Of a stretch of 64,000 nucleotides of DNA, positions 1-12,851 are shown in pieces. The notes under the pieces are model-generated. The model made no database searches. It was given only the letters and a program-made list of their open reading frames with translations, and had not been told where the DNA came from. Position numbers and translations under genes: made by a program. The DNA lies in the NCBI GenBank assembly GCA_029783825.1, contig JAREIK010002053.1, positions 747,464 to 811,463 of the forward strand. The letters are read 5' to 3'. Source of the DNA: Sapria himalayana (taxonomy: Eukaryota > Streptophyta > Magnoliopsida > Malpighiales > Rafflesiaceae). The first letter of the stretch is position 1, and each line of letters starts with the position of its first letter.

Positions 1-1532
1 TTATAGTAGAGTGACACTATTTTTAATGAAATTGTTACTCACTATTTTATGACTGAATCTGCTAGTTTTGATATACATTTCTCTAATCTATCTCTATGTC
101 AATCAACATGCAAAACTTCTTAAAATTTTGGTGAAAATGGAGCTCGTAAGTTTATATTTTCTTTGCTTTATGGGAATCAGTGAGTCAATTCAAATAAAGA
201 TAACTTAGCTTGGTTATTTTAACATAGTGGTGGTAATAAAAAACTATTGAAAGATTGCACCGTTGAGGGTGAAGGCCCCACAGGAAAGCAACATCCAAAA
301 AAAATTCAACTTTTCACCCATTGAAGATGTTATGGCTTCACCTTGAACTGACCCAATTATAAAGAAATGTAAGCTAAATTTAAAATCTTCAATACTAATA
401 TAGCATGTGTATCAAAGCTTTGGTATGATCAATCAATATTTTGTCAAATTAGGATATGATTGAAGGTGCCCCTCTTTTCATGATGTGTGTGATCACAACA
501 TGGAACAAACTCTATGTTTGGATTCATTATGCTGGTAATACTAAATAATGAGAGAATAGAGAATGAGTAAGAATTACAATGAGCTTTAAAGTGCTTTTGG
601 AAAGGATTTATTCTTCCATGTTTTATATGTGATATGATAACAAGTTGTAGGAGCTGACAACTAGAATTAGTCACCAATGAACAAATAATTTGATGTATCA
701 AGGTGAAAGAATAGAGTGAGGCTCAATATTAGTTTTTTTTAGCAACTCAGAGTGACTAGAAATTATCTGACACAACATCTCATTGAGAATTAGAGTAGCT
801 ATTGAATTATTTTGTCTAGATATAGCTCGGTCTTTTTCTTGGTTTTATTATAAAAAGATAAATGAGTATCCCATTGCCATTTTCATGAGCACTTTGTGGT
901 CTTGAAAAAGATTCTTAGTTTTTGTTACTTAACTTTATTAAATTTCTTGATTTGCATAAGGTGTGACCTATTCTTCTAGTTGAAGAAGCCCACCATCATT
1001 ACTCATTTTCTTCATCGTATACCATGCTAATCAAGTTATTATCACCAAGGTGACAACAATCTACCTTTAGTAGATCACTACCTCCAACTAACCTTGTAAT
1101 AAACCTTGCTGAACTCCCTAAGAATTCTTTTATCATGAGAGACTATGAGCTAAACAAAATAGAAGTGGATATTTTGTCCTGCTTGTGCCAACTTATGTTA
1201 AAGTTTCCTACCTTGATGTTCAATGTTTTATGTGCTACATTATAATTTTCATGAATGTTTCAACTAGAAAGCTTTAGCTTGGAGCCATGAACATAGATTT
1301 TTCCACTAAAAGTACCTCTGTGATATGGAGCTAGTAATTATAAGATAGGCAATCCTAATGCTTTCACTAACTCAACTCTATTTCTAGGTTATCAAAAAGT
1401 CTTCACTAGGAATAAAACTAGTATGACCATTCATTATATTTGCTTTTTTAGAATCTCTTGTGCCATCATACTTTTCTTATAATGTGACCTCGGGTGTAAT
1501 AAAATTCGATATTTGTAATGTGGCTCAACTTG
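1..1532. other. Unassigned AT-rich DNA, no supported feature
   Basis: I see no recognisable protein motif, terminal repeat or RNA gene here. Possible reading frames are short (under about 90 codons) and show no family resemblance. It may be old transposon sequence decayed past recognition. Confidence 0.4.
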
Positions 1533-1540
1533 TTAGAGAT

Positions 1541-2025
1541 CAAATGTGTCAAATGGGCCAAGCCGGCCCAGCACAGCCTAGGCCCGGCACTGCACGCTAC
1601 AGTGTCGTGCTCGGGCTCGGCACGACATGCTACAGTGTCGTGCAGTGCCGAGCATGTGAGCACGGCAAGCGTGACCACGCACTAAATGTGGTCAATACCA
1701 ACCGATGCTCGACGAGCAAGGCTCGCCGAGCCCTGTAAGGGTAAAGCCGCACATGGCGCGGTGGCACGCCACCAAAACCCTAATTTTCTAAAAAAATAGG
1801 GGTTTTTCCGAATCGGCCCAGGATGAACCCGGCTATTACGAGCCGCGTGCCCGTGCCGGGCCAGGCACGACAAGGATACTATTCCATGTCGAGCCAAGCA
1901 CGGCACGGATACTATTCCATGTCGGGCCAGGCACGACACAGTTATTGTACCATGTCGTGTTTGGCCCGGCACAATAGCTCGGTTGGGCAACATAAAATCG
2001 GGCCAGTCCGAGTTTGACACCTCTA
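1541..2025. mobile_element. hAT-type MITE, copy 1, GC-rich
   Basis: This is a 485-bp non-autonomous element, far richer in G+C than its surroundings. The right end reads TTTGACACCTCTA and the left end CAAATGTGTCAAA, giving imperfect terminal inverted repeats of about 13 bp followed by GGGCC/GGCCC. The flanks TTAGAGAT (1533-1540) and TTGGAGAT (2026-2033) match at 7 of 8 bases, an 8-bp target-site duplication as hAT elements make. The interior is full of GGCCCGGCACGACA-like words on both strands, so the element can fold on itself. Related copies lie at 12119-12693 and 33093-33530, with pieces near 18980 and 22729. No transposase is encoded; short open frames on both strands follow from the GC-rich self-complementary sequence. 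hAT membership is inferred from TIR and duplication length. Confidence 0.8.
1856..1973. repeat. 33-bp minisatellite inside hAT MITE copy 1
   Basis: About 3.5 tandem units of 33 bp. Each has GGATACTATTCCATGTCG followed by a GCCAGGCACGACAC-like part. Units 2 and 3 start near 1874 and 1907, and the last unit is more diverged. Expansion of an internal block is one way these elements change in length. Confidence 0.8.
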
Positions 2026-2033
2026 TTGGAGAT

Positions 2034-4354
2034 AAGCTCCAAATATTCAAGTTTCATCAAGTGGACTATATTGTGAAGGATTTCAAGATAAAGAATGAGA
2101 TCAAAAGAGGGAAGACTTTTGGATCAAACCTAAAGGAAAGATTCAGAATACCTAAAATAGCTTTCACAAAAAAAAATACCTTTCGTGCAATAAGTCCTTT
2201 CTTGCTCCAAAGAAAAGAAATTGTAGCTTCTTAGAAGATAGAGGGACATCATGCCTTGGAAAGGGGGGACCCGAAACTAAGCTTTTCTTGAAACTAAGGG
2301 TGGCACAACAACATGACTTATGAATCTAAGAGTGTGGGAAAGTCCATCCCACTATTCTAAAAATCTAGGAAAATATATTCTAGTAGGTGTTAACAATATG
2401 TAAACAGGAAGCATCCTTCCTTTGAAAACTCAAAGACAACTTAAAGTACGACTCATTGGGACATTAGACGAAGGCATTCTCAGGGGTAGAAAATTGACCA
2501 TAGGGAATTGTTCCTTTTACACACACAAATAGAGGATGAGAAAAAGTACCTTAGCATTGAGTCCCTAGAAGTCAATCCTTATGTTTGTGACCTGCAAATC
2601 TATTTATCCTTCCATAAACTTGGGGCACACTTTTAGTAAAAGAAGAGTGAATTGGTAAGCTATATCATTGTCTACTAGAAGGAGAGACCCAACAAACTCC
2701 TTTGACAAAGATACCTCAAGTTTCATTATCAAGATCTATGCTTGGGATGCCATAACATAAATTCAAATACATGTAAGGACTTGCTATCTATAGCCTAACA
2801 ACGATCATATTCCCATCTTCAGCACTTGTTTTGAGAAAGAAGCAAAAGTGAAATATCCCTTACAGTAAATATGAAATTCATGTTGGGAAGGCACCCTAAC
2901 TTAGAGAGCTCAATGGGAAAAATTAACCTTTTGAAATAGCACGATGGAGATTCAGAGGAAATTGATGTGGATTGACCTTATATGATGACTTCTTCATGGT
3001 AGATCTAGAATATAGGAGAGTTCACTTATTTACTCACCATAAAATAGTTTTAGGCCTTTTAAAAAACACCAATGACTAAACTAGTAAGAGTCAAAAGGAA
3101 AGGATTGACTCTATTATTACCTACTAGAAGAAAGAGTAAACTTTAGCTAGCTAAAAAGGGTTTCCATAGTCTTGACTTCTATGTGGGGGATCTCACCAGA
3201 AAGAGGCTAGAGGATACATTCTACAGAAGTCTTTTAGGTAGATAAACCTTGGGATGGCAACCCAAATTAAGTAACCCTTGATACACATGAACTTAGATAT
3301 GGAAGACAAAGTAACAGCCTACCAAATCAAATCAAAACTTTTGTTTTTTTTTCAAGTCCATGCTAATAGATTTATTATATGAATTTAGTCTTAATGTGAA
3401 AATGACATGTTTATCAAACCTATTAATGAGTATGATTGAGTGACATCGATGAAATTGAATGTTGAAACCTATTTGGTGTCTTACTTTTTAATTTCAAATA
3501 AAAGTTCACAGCTATAGATTTTTACCACTATCGAATTGCCTTATCTTCTAATATAAGCTCCCCTAGTTTTTCATTCCACCTTAAATGGATGACACTTCCC
3601 AAGATAACCAAAGTATGATTTGGGCATTTTCTGAGTAATTTCTCCTTGGATGGCTAATTATTCAAGGATTTCATATTTCCAATACTGAGTGAAACTTCTA
3701 ATTAATGATAAAAGAAGGCCATAATTCCTTTAGAGTCTTTCCAAATCCAATTTCTAAGGGCATCACTATGATAGGAGCAACATATTTCATCTTGATATTG
3801 AACTTTAATATGCCAAATGAAAACAAATGGGGAGGGTACCTTTAATTATGAGAAAAGACTAGAGAAATGTGAAATACACCCATCTATTGAAAATCAAGAC
3901 TTTTTTATTGTTCAAAATCTAATGAGACTAGGTCATTTGGCCATGGAAAAATCAAGAACTTGTCTTTTTTTACATATTAGACAATCCAAATGATAGATCC
4001 ATGAGTTTGCTCTATCTAATGCCTAAGATGCTAAGATTGCAATCCTCATCCGCCACCTATTATTATAAAAGAGTTGCTTTAAAATTTAAGTAATTGTAGC
4101 TACTTTGTATATACCTATTTATTTTGATTCCATCATATCAACAACGTTTATGTCTTTTATGTAACCAACTACATTTGACTCTATTTGTTAGTAGACTAGT
4201 CGAGCATTTTGAATGCTATTATGATGTTTATCCTATATGAAAGTGTGTTTCCTTCTCACTTATGGATACATGAATTCGACTAACCAATTATCCTATCAAT
4301 ATCACATGAAATAACAAAAATGATAAAAACATAAATTAAAATAATATTGTATAA
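2034..4354. other. Unassigned region, no supported feature
   Basis: About 2.3 kb follow the MITE with no gene or transposon motif I can name. Similar short phrases recur (a 'TACTAGAAG' phrase near 2675 and 3122, and 'GGGAAGGCACCC' near 2884 against 'GGGATGGCAACCC' near 3251). This hints at old internal duplication but is too weak to annotate as a repeat. Confidence 0.35.
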
Positions 4355-4425
4355 TATCCAAACACATTTTTATATAATGTGTAAATTGGACTATCCAAAC
4401 ATAATTTTATATAATGTGTAAAAGA
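4355..4425. repeat. 37-bp tandem duplication
   Basis: Two adjacent units begin TATCCAAACA and end TATATAATGTGTAA, with period 37 bp and a few differences. They lie just beyond the polypurine tract of the minus-strand copia relic, so they belong to its 3' LTR. Confidence 0.75.
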
Positions 4426-4559
4426 GATTCAGGCATTGAACACATAATGTTCTCCCATCAAAAATAAAAAGAAAACTATAATACTTCTCATCAAGGTAGT
4501 GCATACAGGTCTACAACACCAAACATCAAAGAAAGAAAGATAAGCTGAGACATATTCAA

Positions 4560-7290
4560 TGCCTTCGTGAAGATATCCATTAGCTACTCTTTGTATGTAT
4601 GTAATAATAATAGTCTCATTTTAAATTATTTTCCTGAGGTGAAAGTAATCTAGCTCTGCATGTTTCATATGCTCATGAAATAGTAGATTGGAGGCAATTT
4701 CCATCATTTCATAATAGTCACGTTAAATGATGGAGGGAGAAGAAAGTGCACATCTTATATTATTGAGTAGATGATAAATCCAAAGTATCTCATAAGTAAT
4801 TATTATCATCACTCTGAACTTTATCTTTGTTCTAGATGTCAAAATAGTTGTCTGACTCTTACTTTTTCAAGATATGATTGTGTCCAAGAAAAGTACAAAA
4901 CCTTGTCATCGATCTTATCTCGATGTATGATGATTTTCAACTCTAATCTAAATACCTAGTCAATTAGAAGTGTCCATGATCCATGAAAAAGATATTATAT
5001 CTTAGAAATGTTTCTGCCTAACTTGGTATGTGAAGAGCTAAATCAAGGAGAATCATCAAGAAAAATCTAGAAAATAATTAAATATATTAATTAAGTATAT
5101 TATATCTAGTCTTGCCATATTTAGATAGGTCATCTTACCTATGATTCACTTATAAGTAATAAAGTAAATAAAGAGATTGTATCAAATATGAACTCAATAC
5201 CTAGATCATTATGAGTTTCTACTAGAACACATCCCAAATATTTAATATTTTTAAAAGTATCAAGTGTATATCTTCTATATGACATAATGATATGTCACAT
5301 AGAAACTATGTCTTAATCTCCCATGATCCGTCAATTGAAACTATGTCTAAAAGTACTCATTGAGTTAGATAATCTTTAACTCATCATCTTTAATAATCAT
5401 GATGTCATCCAAATAGACAAATAACAAAAATTATCTTACCATCATGATTCTTCTAGAAAAATATAGAGATCTCAATAACACACATATGTAATACAAATGA
5501 GGTGACTATGACTTCCTATGAAAATCTTACAAACTAGACTTTATGTTCAGGCCATATAATATTAACCACAATCTACAAACCATATCTGATTATGTTTTTC
5601 AAAACTTTGATAGTTGTTTCATATACACTTTCTTCTCAAGTCATCGTGCATATATTCATTCTTCATTTCTATGTAATATATATTCTAACTATGAGATACT
5701 ATGAGAAAATTAAGAATCTATACTGAAGTTTTCTTGGACAATGCAGAGCAAGTGTTCTAGTAGTCCACACTAAATATTTGGTTGAATCCTCTCATGACAA
5801 GTCTCACCTTAAGGTGATATACATTCCTATTTGTTCATATCTTCATAGTGAACATCCACCTGCAACCAACAATATAACTTTCCAAATGTCATAGTACTAG
5901 TTACTAAGTCCTATTAAAGTGGATGGCATACCACTCTTTCATCATGGCATGATAGCATCCAGGATACAATAATATCTTAGAAAAAGAATTACAAATCTTA
6001 ATATTGTCAAGAAAAGTAATGAAAGATATAAATGAATGAACACAATAAGAGTGATAAAACTTGTGAAATTGGGTATTCTACCATATCCGTTCTAGAGAGC
6101 ATTTGGAAGGTCACGATCAAAGTGACTGGTTACAAGATCATCTTGCTCCTCAATAGACTTGTCTTTGGTTTGAGCAGGTTGTGTATTCCTTTCTCTTATA
6201 GTATAGACTCTAAGTCTTAGGTGATCAAGTCTCCTAATTACAAAATCAATATGAGTATATACTAGTGAAGACTCATGGACTAATGCATCATCTAGTCCTA
6301 AAGGAGATCTCTCTACATAAAAAACTCACTCTCTCTAGAATTAATATGATTTAACTTTATAGGTAAATATAATGACTTCTTACGAGTAACATCATATAAA
6401 GTACCAACAAGCTCAAATATAAATAATGGGTTACTCTCGCCTCTAACTATTGGTCCATAAAACCTTGATCAAAATAAAAATAATATCTATACTCACTCTT
6501 CCTAGGTATGAGATGAAGATTGATGGATGTGGGTGTAACAGTTGAATACACACTCTTCCTAGGCTTGTTGAAAAGAAACCTTGGTCAAAAAAAAATAATA
6601 TCTATACTCACTAAAATCATGCTAGTATTTGACAAAAAATACTTATTTCCTCTTTGGATTCTCTATTATTCATAGAAAATACATCTTAATGTCTTAAATA
6701 TTAACTTATCTCATATTAAAGATTGATCGAGTGCAAAATAAGAAGATAAAAATTTCTGATAGGCAAACTAAATATTTTTTCTCTAGATTGTAGAATCTTT
6801 AAAAGTATATGCTAAAAAAGGATATAGGGCATTTGATTATTGAAGTAAATTGTAATTAAAATCACATATCTCCAAAAAAATTTTGAAATAATCTTTCAAA
6901 ATAAGAGTATCTAAGTTATCTCAATCAGATGTATCTTTTTCATTTCAATAACCTCACTCTATTAGGATGTGTTGACACATGATGTTTAATATATATTCTC
7001 ATGATTTATATAGTAAATATTAAATTAGACTAACATATATTTTAATATATTATCACTTCAATTTTTTTTAATATATTTATCAAATTGATTTTTAATATTT
7101 TATTAAAAATCTAAAAAAAAATAAAAAGTTGTGATTTATCTCGAAATATATATATTCGTGTATTTATTGAGTAGAGATCAACAAAATAAATTAGATACCT
7201 AAATATTTATGTGGTCGCTTTTTTTTGGGTCCTCATACATATGTGTCTATTAGATCGAATAAGTCCCTACTTAAGTCAAAATGCATCTAG
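4560..7290 (-). pseudogene. Decayed copia pol (integrase, RT, RNase H)
   Basis: The minus strand gives copia pol in pieces. Near 7190-7280 the integrase phrase FDLIDTYV-stop-GP resembles FDLIHTDVWGP. Near 5930 a phrase AMMKEWYAIHFN resembles the conserved start of copia RT (AMxEEMxAL). At 5404-5415 the RT catalytic motif reads YLDD within LLFVYLDDIMIIKDDE, the usual form being YVDD. At 4620-4690 SNLLFHEHMKHAELDYF matches the copia RNase H motif NPVFHxRTKHIEIDxHF. The replaced residues and several stops mean no enzyme could be made. Family assignment rests on motif order and spacing. Confidence 0.75.
6461..6625. repeat. 116-bp tandem duplication in copia linker
   Basis: The phrase AACCTTG(A/G)TCAAAA followed by TAATATCTATACTCAC starts at 6461 and again at 6577. 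A second phrase CTCTTCCTAGG also recurs. This is a local duplication within the copia integrase/RT linker. Confidence 0.65.
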
Positions 7291-7300
7291 AATTGGAAGT

Positions 7301-7870
7301 TGTGGTAAATTTTCTAACTGATATGTCTCAGACTATATGATTAAAATACCTTTAAAACTATAATAAAATATTTTGAAATTGAAAAATAATAAGTGATGGA
7401 GGTTAGAATACACAAACAAAAAGGTCTAATACACTCAAATATCTTGAAAAAAATATTATCATTGAAGAGACAATTTATAATCTATTTTCAATTTCAAATA
7501 AAATCTTCCTCAAAGTCTCTCATTCATGCAAATAAATATTAGTAAAATAAAAATAAAGTTATAGTTATGTTGTCTGAAAAAAAGAATCAAAAAGAATATA
7601 TTAAAATGATAATCAGAAATAATCAAAACAAGTTAAAATAATAAAGCCCGAAGTTGGATACTATTTATTCAATAACTTTTAAATATTTGTTATTATTTAT
7701 AATAATATTTTTTAATAGAAACAAATATAATTAATATGGTACAATTACCAGTCATATGAGTGACAACTATTATGTCTATAATCATAGATTCTATTATGAA
7801 TGCATGAGTAAAACAACTAATGATACCTGAAATAAGGGAAAGATATACTACTATCTTAGAAAATAATTAT
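7301..7870. other. AT-rich DNA, no supported feature
   Basis: Very AT-rich sequence between the copia relic and the microsatellite block. It may include decayed copia gag, but no motif is clear enough to call. Confidence 0.3.
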
Positions 7871-7879
7871 TTATATTAT

Positions 7880-8109
7880 CATATATATGTGTGTGTGTGT
7901 GTGGTAATATATACATATATATGATGTATATATATACTATAATATATAAACATGTATATATACACATCTATTTAGATATGCTATATATATTATGTATATT
8001 TATACTCACCTATCTCGACATGTATATATGCATGTGTAAACACAAGATTACATTACATACCATATATATGTAAATATACACATATTTTTAGATAAACTAA
8101 TAAAAGGTA

Positions 8110-8148
<39 letters not shown>

Positions 8149-8510
8149 TAATGTATATATAACTATATATATATATATATAAGATATTTATACATATATT
8201 TCCATATACAAATATGGCAATATACATTCATATACTACTATATATAAAAATATATATATTCGTCTATATAGATACGCTATATATTCTTGTCTATCTCTTG
8301 ACATGTATTATTGCATGTGAGAAATCATGATATTACATTATATACCATATGTGTGTATGTATACATAAACATACACACACGCACATCAATCTAGATAAAT
8401 AAATAAAAGGTAGTATATACATATATATATGTTGTGTATATATAGACAATATATACATATATATATGCAGTGTATATATATACAATATATACATAAACAA
8501 TATATACGAA
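7880..8510. repeat. Microsatellite-rich block with 283-bp duplication
   Basis: Dense TA, TG and CA repeats, including a pure CA run at about 8112-8146. On top of these, a unit of about 283 bp is duplicated. The phrase GACATGTAT, then GCATGTG, then ATTACATTA, then ATACCATAT, then AGATAAA and TAAAAGGTA occurs from about 8017 and again from about 8300. The two copies have drifted mainly in the length of their microsatellites. The short open frame here is a by-product of TA repeats. Confidence 0.75.
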
Positions 8511-8857
8511 TATAAATTAAATATATATAAACATTTTTTTGTTTGTAGAGAAATTTTATTAATAATAAAGAAAATTCAATAAACTATGTTAGCATATTTA
8601 GTCTAACCCGCCATGTAATTCTATGCACTATGTGATTCTACGCATATAAAATGCACATAAAATCCTAACAAGTATATATTTTTTCACTTTTTGCAACAAT
8701 TAATGAATGCAAATAGATATAGACATGAAATAACAACATAAAAGCTGATTTTAATTAATATAGCATTTATCATATTTAGCTTTTTTGCCTATATTATTGT
8801 GCTCCTTTGTATAATACTAATACTGATGCTCCTAAAAACTCATGAAAATGATCATAT

Positions 8858-8928
<71 letters not shown>
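8858..8928. repeat. (AT)n microsatellite
   Basis: About 70 bp of almost pure alternating AT with one interruption (TTA) near 8900. Confidence 0.9.
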
Positions 8929-8929
<1 letters not shown>

Positions 8930-9539
8930 GTATTCTCTAAAATGTGATGATGTGTAATCCTACAAATTTATCTACAAAAAATTGAATTGTAAAGTTTATG
9001 CAAAACCTTATTAATTCTAAACTTTTTATTATACATTTTATATATTGTCAATTAATTAATATCAGTAATTATCACTGTTACCAAAAAAATGATTCTTGTA
9101 ACAAATGTCAACTAATAAGTGTCATTAGAAGTCCTTATGTATTAGAAATGATGACACTTATAATATTTATATCCATACCCCAAAATGACATATAGAGTAA
9201 GTGTCATTTGAAACTAACAATTTTGATAGCAAGAGTAGTTGCTATATTATTTTATCCTATATCATTAGATTTGAAATTAATATCAACCTCTTATTATTTT
9301 CTTACACTTATAAAATAAGTAAGGAGTTGTTTCTTAATTAAGAAAATTAATATATTTTAATGCAATAACAAAGTTTTCATGTATTAGAATATATTCTATC
9401 GGTATAAATTTATTCAGTTTTCGCCCAAAAAAAAAAAGATTTTTAAGGAATATTGTGATGCCATAGCATTTTGTAAGTTTTACAATTTATACATGTATTA
9501 TGAGCTATCTTCCAAGCCAACGTAAAGGTGTAACTTACT
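8930..9539. other. AT-rich DNA, no supported feature
   Basis: No recognisable motif. It may hold the 3' untranslated part of the LINE to its right, but I could not place a poly(A) end (it would appear as poly(T) on the plus strand). Confidence 0.3.
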
Positions 9540-11635
9540 CTTTTATTTGCTAGCAAAATCAATGTGTCTCATATTCTCTTTGGCATGTTAATAATGTGCT
9601 CGATGATTTTTTGGGAAATATTATTTTATAATTTTTTAATGTCTCATCAATCTCCATTAATCTTTGATCTCTAAAGCTCCACCTTTTACTTAGGAGCAGA
9701 TTTTTGTGTTTCACCCATCTAACATTCAAAAAGGTAATATATCCCATTTGCTTAAATTCCATCTTATATATTATTTCATTCTAAGACTATCATTTTCATC
9801 TTTCTCCATAGAAGAGTAGCTATGTTTCATGCTTTTATCTTAGGAAAATGGAAAACCTCACCTACAATATCAACTTTTTAAGAAATCTTTGAGAAGGATT
9901 CTTTAAAACAAAATTCCCACCGAAATTTAATGTATGTAGCCTTTACAGTATCATGTATGCTATGAAATATTACTTCTCTCTCTTATTTTGGTTTGCATAA
10001 ATCTATTCATTTAGTCCATCTCATAACTTTTAGGTTTTTCGCATTTCCCCATAAAAAGCAAAACATTAATTTGTCAATTATTTTGATGATAGTTAATGAT
10101 GAGCAGATGATTTGTAATATGTATAAAGGGAAGATAGATAATACATGTTTTATTAATGTTATTTTTTTCCTTTTGACAACAATTTATTTGACATGCCTTC
10201 AATTAATTTCTTTTTTTTTATTAATGATAATATCAATATATTTAATTATACTCTTTATTTAATACAAAGAGCATCCAAAGCATGTGATAAGAAATTCTTT
10301 CTTTTCCATTTCCAATAAGTTCAACATTCCTTGTTATTTTTTATACAATACAATCCACTCTTTTGCATATTTAGATGTTAACCAAAACTTCCTCATATTG
10401 TTGAAGGATTCTTTTTTTTTTTAATTCTAGAGTTACTCATCCCATGATCAAATATAATATTGTCATCATCATAAACTATGTGACTTATTTTTACTTGGCT
10501 CGAAATCATATATCTTTCTCATAGAGTGTCTACGTAAAACTTATTTAAGTTTATTAAAAGATATTCATCCAATAATATAAAAAGTGCAGAATACTATGGA
10601 TTCCCCTACCATAGTCGTCAACTAGAATAAAAAAAGACAAACTCTCATTTATCAATATATAGAACCAATTGTGTGATACATATTTCTCCATCATAGTGTT
10701 TCAGTATTTTGGAAACCTAGATTTTTCAAGTACTCCAAATAAAAACACCCAATCCACCCTTTCATAAATTATTTCTATATCAAATTTAATAATTGTATTT
10801 TCTCCACTAATATCTTTCAAGATCATGTCGATAAGTTTATGAGATTGATAAATATTATTTAAAATATTTTTTGTTCAAAACAAAGCTCACTTGCTTTTTA
10901 AAAATATATTTAGGTAAGACTTGTTTAACTCTACTCAATAATATTTTAGTTGTTATTTTATATAAAATATTACACTGGTTGATTGGTCTAAGTTATTACC
11001 ATTTTGATAAATTGTCTTTTTTTAGGAATAAGCACAATCAATTTGCTTGTAAAGAATTTGGATAAGCATTTAGCATTACCCTTAAAAAAATCACAACATA
11101 TTTACTAAATTTTTTTATCGCTATGTGATATTCTATGAGATATGCAATATCAAAAATATTTAATACCTAAATTCATAATTTTCTCATTCTCTATCCATCA
11201 ATATTTATGCGATAGAAGAGAACTTTAATTTTTTTATTTCTAACCATTTGATGGAAAAACTTAGTTTTTTTTTTATTTTGTTCTTTAAGTCATTTTCTTA
11301 TAAATATTATTTTATAATTCTCTATCCATTAAAGATTCTTTTTTTAATAGTATATTATTAAAAAATTTCTTAGCCTCTTAAGAATTTCTAAATTTATCTC
11401 TTTTCCTTGGAGTTCAAGTTTTACCTTTATTAAAAGATCTTCTACCCTTTTTATATTTTGAAAAATATCGCCAAAAACTATTTTATTCAAAGATCAAAGA
11501 CCTTATTTAGGACTAATATTTTTGCTCATTTCTTAAGACCTATCTCTCATTTATTGGTAATTCCAATTTATATTCACAAAGTCACATAAATTCTTATGAT
11601 TTGTCCACATATTTTGAAATTAAAATACAGTTTTT
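9540..11635 (-). pseudogene. Decayed LINE reverse transcriptase
   Basis: Minus-strand translation, with frameshifts, shows the plant L1 series. FQNMWTNHKNLCDF (about 11610) matches the region before the RT. A Q-x-SFV phrase followed by IKFDIEIIYERVDWVFLF (about 10750-10840) matches the IDMEKAYDRVxWxFL block that carries the first catalytic aspartate. A phrase ILINESLSFF then follows. At 10462-10473 the catalytic motif reads YDDD within ISHIVYDDDNIIF, the family having YADD. Later sequence down to about 9560 may be the zinc-finger-like C-terminal part. Multiple stops and shifts make it non-functional. Confidence 0.85.
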
Positions 11636-12118
11636 TTCTTTTTTTAAAGGAAAAAATTGTATTTTGGTATACACCCCTCAAAATAATTTTATAAAATAGA
11701 ATCCATCAATTAATATTTGAAAAAAGTACACCAAACTCTTAACAAATTGAAATTTGATGTACTCAAATATAGAAATACTAATATACCATTAATAAATTTT
11801 TACTTCCCCTATTCTCTCACTCATCCCCTATAAAACTCGCCCTCTCCCATGTACCATGCCCTCTCCCCTCGCCCTCTCAATCGAGGTGGAGGTGCATGCT
11901 GGAACTCCTCGACCCCCTTCGTGGAGCTCTATGAGCTCCATGGACGAACTCCACGGAGGAGGTTGAGGGCTCCAACGAGTTCCTCAACGGAGCTCGATGG
12001 ATGCCATCGAGCTCGACGGAGGAGTTCGATGGAGCTCTATCAAGGAGATCTCTAAAGCTCCTCTAGCTTCTTCGTGGAGCTCGATGAAACTCGTCCATGG
12101 AGCTCGTGGAGTTCAGGG

Positions 12119-12693
12119 TAGAGGTGTCAAACGGGACGTGCCAGGCCGGCTCGGCCAATTTTTAGCAGGCCCAGCCCATTTTTAGTCTGCCTGAATGTAC
12201 TTTCGTGCCTGGCCCAATATGGTTTTGTGGATGTCAGCCCGGCACGGACCCACGGCACGAATCTTTCGGGTTCGGCCTGATCGAGCCGAACCCCTAATTT
12301 AAAAAAAATTAGGGTTTCGGCATGAGGCGTAACACCGCCATGCCACAGAATCACACACCGTCGTGCTATAGCACAGTTGAACCCGTAATTTAAAAAATTT
12401 AGGGTTTCGGCCCGCACCGTTGCATCTCCGCACTGCCGAAACCCTAATTTTAAAAAAAATAGGGTTTTTTGGCTTCTGTTGAGGTACCATGCCAACGGGC
12501 CACGGTACCGTGTCGGGTCAGGCACAGCACGAGGCCCGGTTGGCCTCGACACGGCACGACACGGTTGGTGCCATGGATAGGCACAACAGGGGCACGGGCA
12601 CAAAAAATTTTTGTGTCGTGCCAACCCAAGCACGACCAAATCATGTCGTGCCTCGTGTCGGATAGGGCCAACCAAATCCGGTTGACACCTCAA
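12119..12693. mobile_element. hAT-type MITE, copy 2, inside element A
   Basis: The ends read TAGAGGTGTCAAACGGG (left) and TTGACACCTCAA (right), the same family as 1541-2025. The interior repeats the TAGGGTTT...AAACCCTAATTT phrase in both directions and keeps many CpG-containing words (GGCACGACACGG). The copy is therefore relatively young or was spared deamination. Flanks GTTCAGGG and ATTCAACG agree at 5 of 8 bases, a weak target-site duplication. Predicted short proteins on both strands are by-products of GC-rich palindromic sequence. Confidence 0.8.
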
Positions 12694-12739
12694 ATTCAAC
12701 GGAGGAGGTCAAGGAGCTACAGTGAGCTCATCCACCTCG

Positions 12740-12818
12740 ATGGAGAGGGTGAGTGGACTAAGCGAGGAGAAAGGGTGAAGGGACTAGGCGAGGGAAGAGG
12801 GCAAGGGAAGAGGGAGAG

Positions 12819-12851
<33 letters not shown>

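Larger units (their letters stand above)
4355..7300 (-). mobile_element. Ty1/copia retrotransposon relic (minus strand)
   Basis: Reading the minus strand from high to low coordinate, the copia order integrase, reverse transcriptase, RNase H is recognisable. A polypurine tract (TGATGGGAGA, minus strand, 4451-4460) follows, after which LTR sequence would start. The 5' LTR and gag are not identifiable. Every domain is broken by stops and shifts, so this is a dead copy. It differs in detail from the copia copies at 28.7-36.5 and 50.4-57 kb. Confidence 0.75.

Noticed and set aside
1460..2060. Several overlapping frames of 64-122 codons near the first MITE
   Set aside because: Same cause: low stop frequency in GC-rich palindromic repeat. 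Frames on opposite strands overlap and match no family.
7891..8073. 60-codon Tyr/Ile-rich open frame
   Set aside because: Translation of TA/TG microsatellite; no sequence complexity.
8112..8146. Possible CRISPR array or direct-repeat locus among regular repeats
   Set aside because: It is a simple CA microsatellite in plant DNA; no spacers and no unit structure of CRISPR type.
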